A stretch of 32,448 nucleotides of DNA, taken from contig NZ_JAGHZV010000027.1 of assembly GCF_017745215.1 (NCBI RefSeq), positions 1 to 32,448 on the forward strand, in the 5' to 3' direction. Position numbers and translations under genes: made by a program. This document shows positions 30,680 to 32,448 of the stretch, one piece after another. The DNA comes from Sphingomonas sp. Its GTDB lineage: Bacteria; Pseudomonadota; Alphaproteobacteria; Sphingomonadales; Sphingomonadaceae. Numbering within the stretch: position 1 is the first letter of the stretch; each line of letters starts with the position of its first letter. The notes under the pieces are model-generated. The model did no database searches, had not been told where the DNA came from, and saw nothing but the letters and a program-made list of their open reading frames with translations.

Positions 30680-30898
30680 ATGCGAGGTTTGATCGCGCCA
30701 ATCGTGGCACTGACCTTCATCGTCCTCGCTGCGGCTGCGGCGCCCTCGGCGGCACCAATGGGCAACGAGACGATCAACTACAGCTATGATGCGCGCGGGC
30801 GGCTGACGAATGTCAGCCACAGCGGGAGCGTGAACAACAACCTCCAAGCGAACTACACCTACGACAAGGCAGAGAACCGCGTGACCGTGGCCAGGTGA
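30680..30898 (+). CDS. Short exported YD-repeat protein
   Basis: A 72-residue frame starts at ATG 30680 behind GGGGGAAA. It has a signal peptide (LIAPIVALTFIVLAAAAAPS) and then YD repeats: INYSYDARGRLTNVSHSG and ANYTYDKAENRVTV. This is the type of segment usually found near the C-terminal end of RHS proteins. Its stop overlaps a GTG that opens the next RHS frame (GTGA), so it may be coupled to it, or the two may be one gene split by a frameshift. Confidence 0.65.
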   Translation: MRGLIAPIVALTFIVLAAAAAPSAAPMGNETINYSYDARGRLTNVSHSGSVNNNLQANYTYDKAENRVTVAR

Positions 30899-32448
30899 TC
30901 ACGATCGGCCGTGAGGATGGAACCGGCGATCGGTTCACGGGGCTTAGCTATACCAACGCCAAGGCCAATGGCGCCGTGCTGACGCAGACCGACGCGGCGC
31001 ATTATGTCTATCGGACCGCGGACGGGACGACGATCCTGTTCGAGAACCCCTCGGGCGGCGATTCGGAGAACGAGACCTCGGGCCTCTGCGGCTTCTACGT
31101 CACGGGCAATTGCGACCTGCTGCCGACGACGGTCACCAGCCCCAACGGGCGCACGGTCTCGCTCAGCTGGGATCTCTATTCGCTCTCCGATGGTGCCGGC
31201 GGCGTCAGCTACGACCATCGCCTCGCGAGCATCGCGAACAGCTACGGCTATTCGGTCACCTTCACCTATGCCGACAACAGCACGTCGACCGGCGGGCCTA
31301 CGCCGAGCGACTGGTTCAAACGCACCCGGGCCGATTTCCGCAACACCGCAATCGGCAGCACGATCCAGGGGAGCGTGACCTACGCCTACCCGTCGAGCGG
31401 CACGGTCGACGTGACCGATATGGCGGGCAACAGGTGGCGCGTCACTGCGACCAGCATCCGCCGGCCCGGCGAAGGCAGCGCGAGCTTCGCGGTGGGCGGC
31501 ACCACCGGCGCGGTCACCTCGGTAACGCGCGACGGCATCACCACCAGCTATTCGCGCTCGGTGAGCGGCAGCACCGCGACGATGACGGTGACCGATGCGC
31601 AGAGCCACTCGACCGTGATCGTCTCGAACCTGACGACGGGCCGGCCGACCTCGGTGACCGATGCGACCAGCAAGACCACCAGCTACACCTATGATGGCTA
31701 TGGCCGGCTCACGCGAGTCACCGCGCCTGAGGGCAACTACGTCAACTACACCTATGACGGGCGCGGCAATGTCACCGAGGTTCGCAAGGTCGCCAAGTCG
31801 GGCTCGGGGCTGTCGGACATCGTCGAGACGGCGAGCTATCCCTCGACCTGCACGAACCCGGTGACGTGCAACGAGCGACGAGCACCACCGACGCGCGCAG
31901 CAAGACCACCGACTATACCTACGACAGCACGCATGGCGGGGTGACCGCAGTGACCGCCCGGCCCCGAGCGGATCGGGAACACGGCCGGAGACGCGCTACA
32001 GCTATACGCTTACCAACGGCGAATATCTCGTCACCGGGGTCTCGGCGTGCCGCACCAATGCGGCGCCGGGTTGCGTGGGCACGTCGGACGAGACCAAGGC
32101 CAGCGCCGCCTATGACACGAACGGCCTGGTCACCAGCGTGACGCAGGCCGCAGGCGACAACAGCCTGAGCGCCGTCACCACGGTGACCTATACGCCGCTT
32201 GGCGACGTGCTCACGACCGACGGGCCGCTTTCGGGGAGCGCCGACACCACGACCTTCCGCTATGATGCCGCGCGGCGACAGACGGGCATGGTCTCGGCCG
32301 ATCCCGACGGCGGCGGATCGCTGAAGCGGCGCGCGCAGAAGACGACTTATGACGGCGCGGGCCGGGTGACCGACGTCGAGGTCGGCACGGTCAACGGCAC
32401 GAGCGACAGCGACTGGTCGGCGTTCGCCTCCGCGCAGAAGGTGACCAC
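30895..32448 (+). pseudogene. RHS/YD-repeat protein, frameshifted and running off the window
   Basis: Frame 1 is open from GTG 30895 (GREDGTGDRFTGLSYTNAKA, then YVYRTADGTTILFENPSGG and YTYDGYGRLTRVTAPEGNYV) to about 31877. The sense then continues in frame 3 (STTDARSKTTDYTYDS) to about 31958 and in frame 2 (RYSYTLTNGEYLVTGVSACR) to the end of the window, with more YD units (FRYDAARRQTGMVS, TTYDGAGRVTDVEV). Each switch fits loss of a single base. The N-terminus has no export signal of its own. RHS proteins are large wrapped shells often carrying toxins; the C-terminal part lies outside the window. The breaks could be real decay or sequencing errors. Confidence 0.75.

Noticed and set aside
1..32448. 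CRISPR array, rRNA operon, integrase or transposase
   Set aside because: I found no regularly spaced direct repeats and no such genes on either strand.

Overview
The window is GC-rich chromosomal DNA from an alphaproteobacterium, most likely a sphingomonad (Sphingomonas or a close relative). The support is: PEPxxWA-type C-terminal sorting signals, a fused CysN/CysC, a DUF2171 protein with an Arg/Asp/Tyr-rich N-terminus, an hrcA-grpE block lying opposite rph-rdgB, and dispersed palindromes built from GTCATCCCGGCGAAAGCCGG. Because third codon positions are so GC-rich, most real genes carry long false open frames on other strands and frames; I have left these out.

Layout: 1-3270 (+) is a sulfur module: 5'-truncated cysNC, cysQ, and a TauE/SafE permease. 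3278-3867 (-) is a higBA toxin-antitoxin pair with a very clear promoter and operator. 4032-4107 (-) is tRNA-Ala(CGC). 4339-5184 (+) is a DUF2171 protein. 5272-6808 (-) is a tightly overlapped operon of membrane protein, XRE regulator and alpha/beta hydrolase. 6981-9244 holds a Mur ligase and an LD-carboxypeptidase, divergent, both pointing to peptidoglycan turnover. 9359-11107 (-) is a VOC protein, a dienelactone hydrolase and two small membrane or exported proteins. 11255-15835 (+) holds thrS, a Uma2 protein, an RcnB-like protein, infC and a GH16 glycosidase. 16226-19970 (-) holds DUF1003, glnD and a VOC protein. 20207-21905 is an SDR and a TetR regulator, divergent around a palindromic operator. 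22057-23699 (-) is hrcA-grpE. 23755-26179 (-) is two tandem lipoproteins and two tandem PEPxxWA-CTERM proteins. 26369-27731 (+) is rph-rdgB. 27967-29647 (+) is three tandem tail-collar proteins. 29722-30270 (+) is mobA. From 30680 to the end lies an RHS/YD-repeat locus broken into several frames.

Much of this is housekeeping: sulfate activation and PAP removal, nitrogen signalling (GlnD), the heat-shock regulator HrcA with GrpE, RNase PH with ITP/XTP pyrophosphatase, ThrRS and IF-3. Lineage-specific surface genes have been inserted between otherwise common partners (hrcA/rph and thrS/infC). The points most worth a second look are: an apparent AUA start codon for infC; four copies of an exactly 82-bp palindromic element plus one half-copy; a perfect inverted repeat covering the ribosome binding site of the XRE operon; a TetR operator laid over a good promoter; an apparently leaderless higB; the tail-collar triplet without other phage genes; and the frameshifted RHS locus. 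I did not find a CRISPR array, an insertion sequence with a transposase, an rRNA or an integrase.
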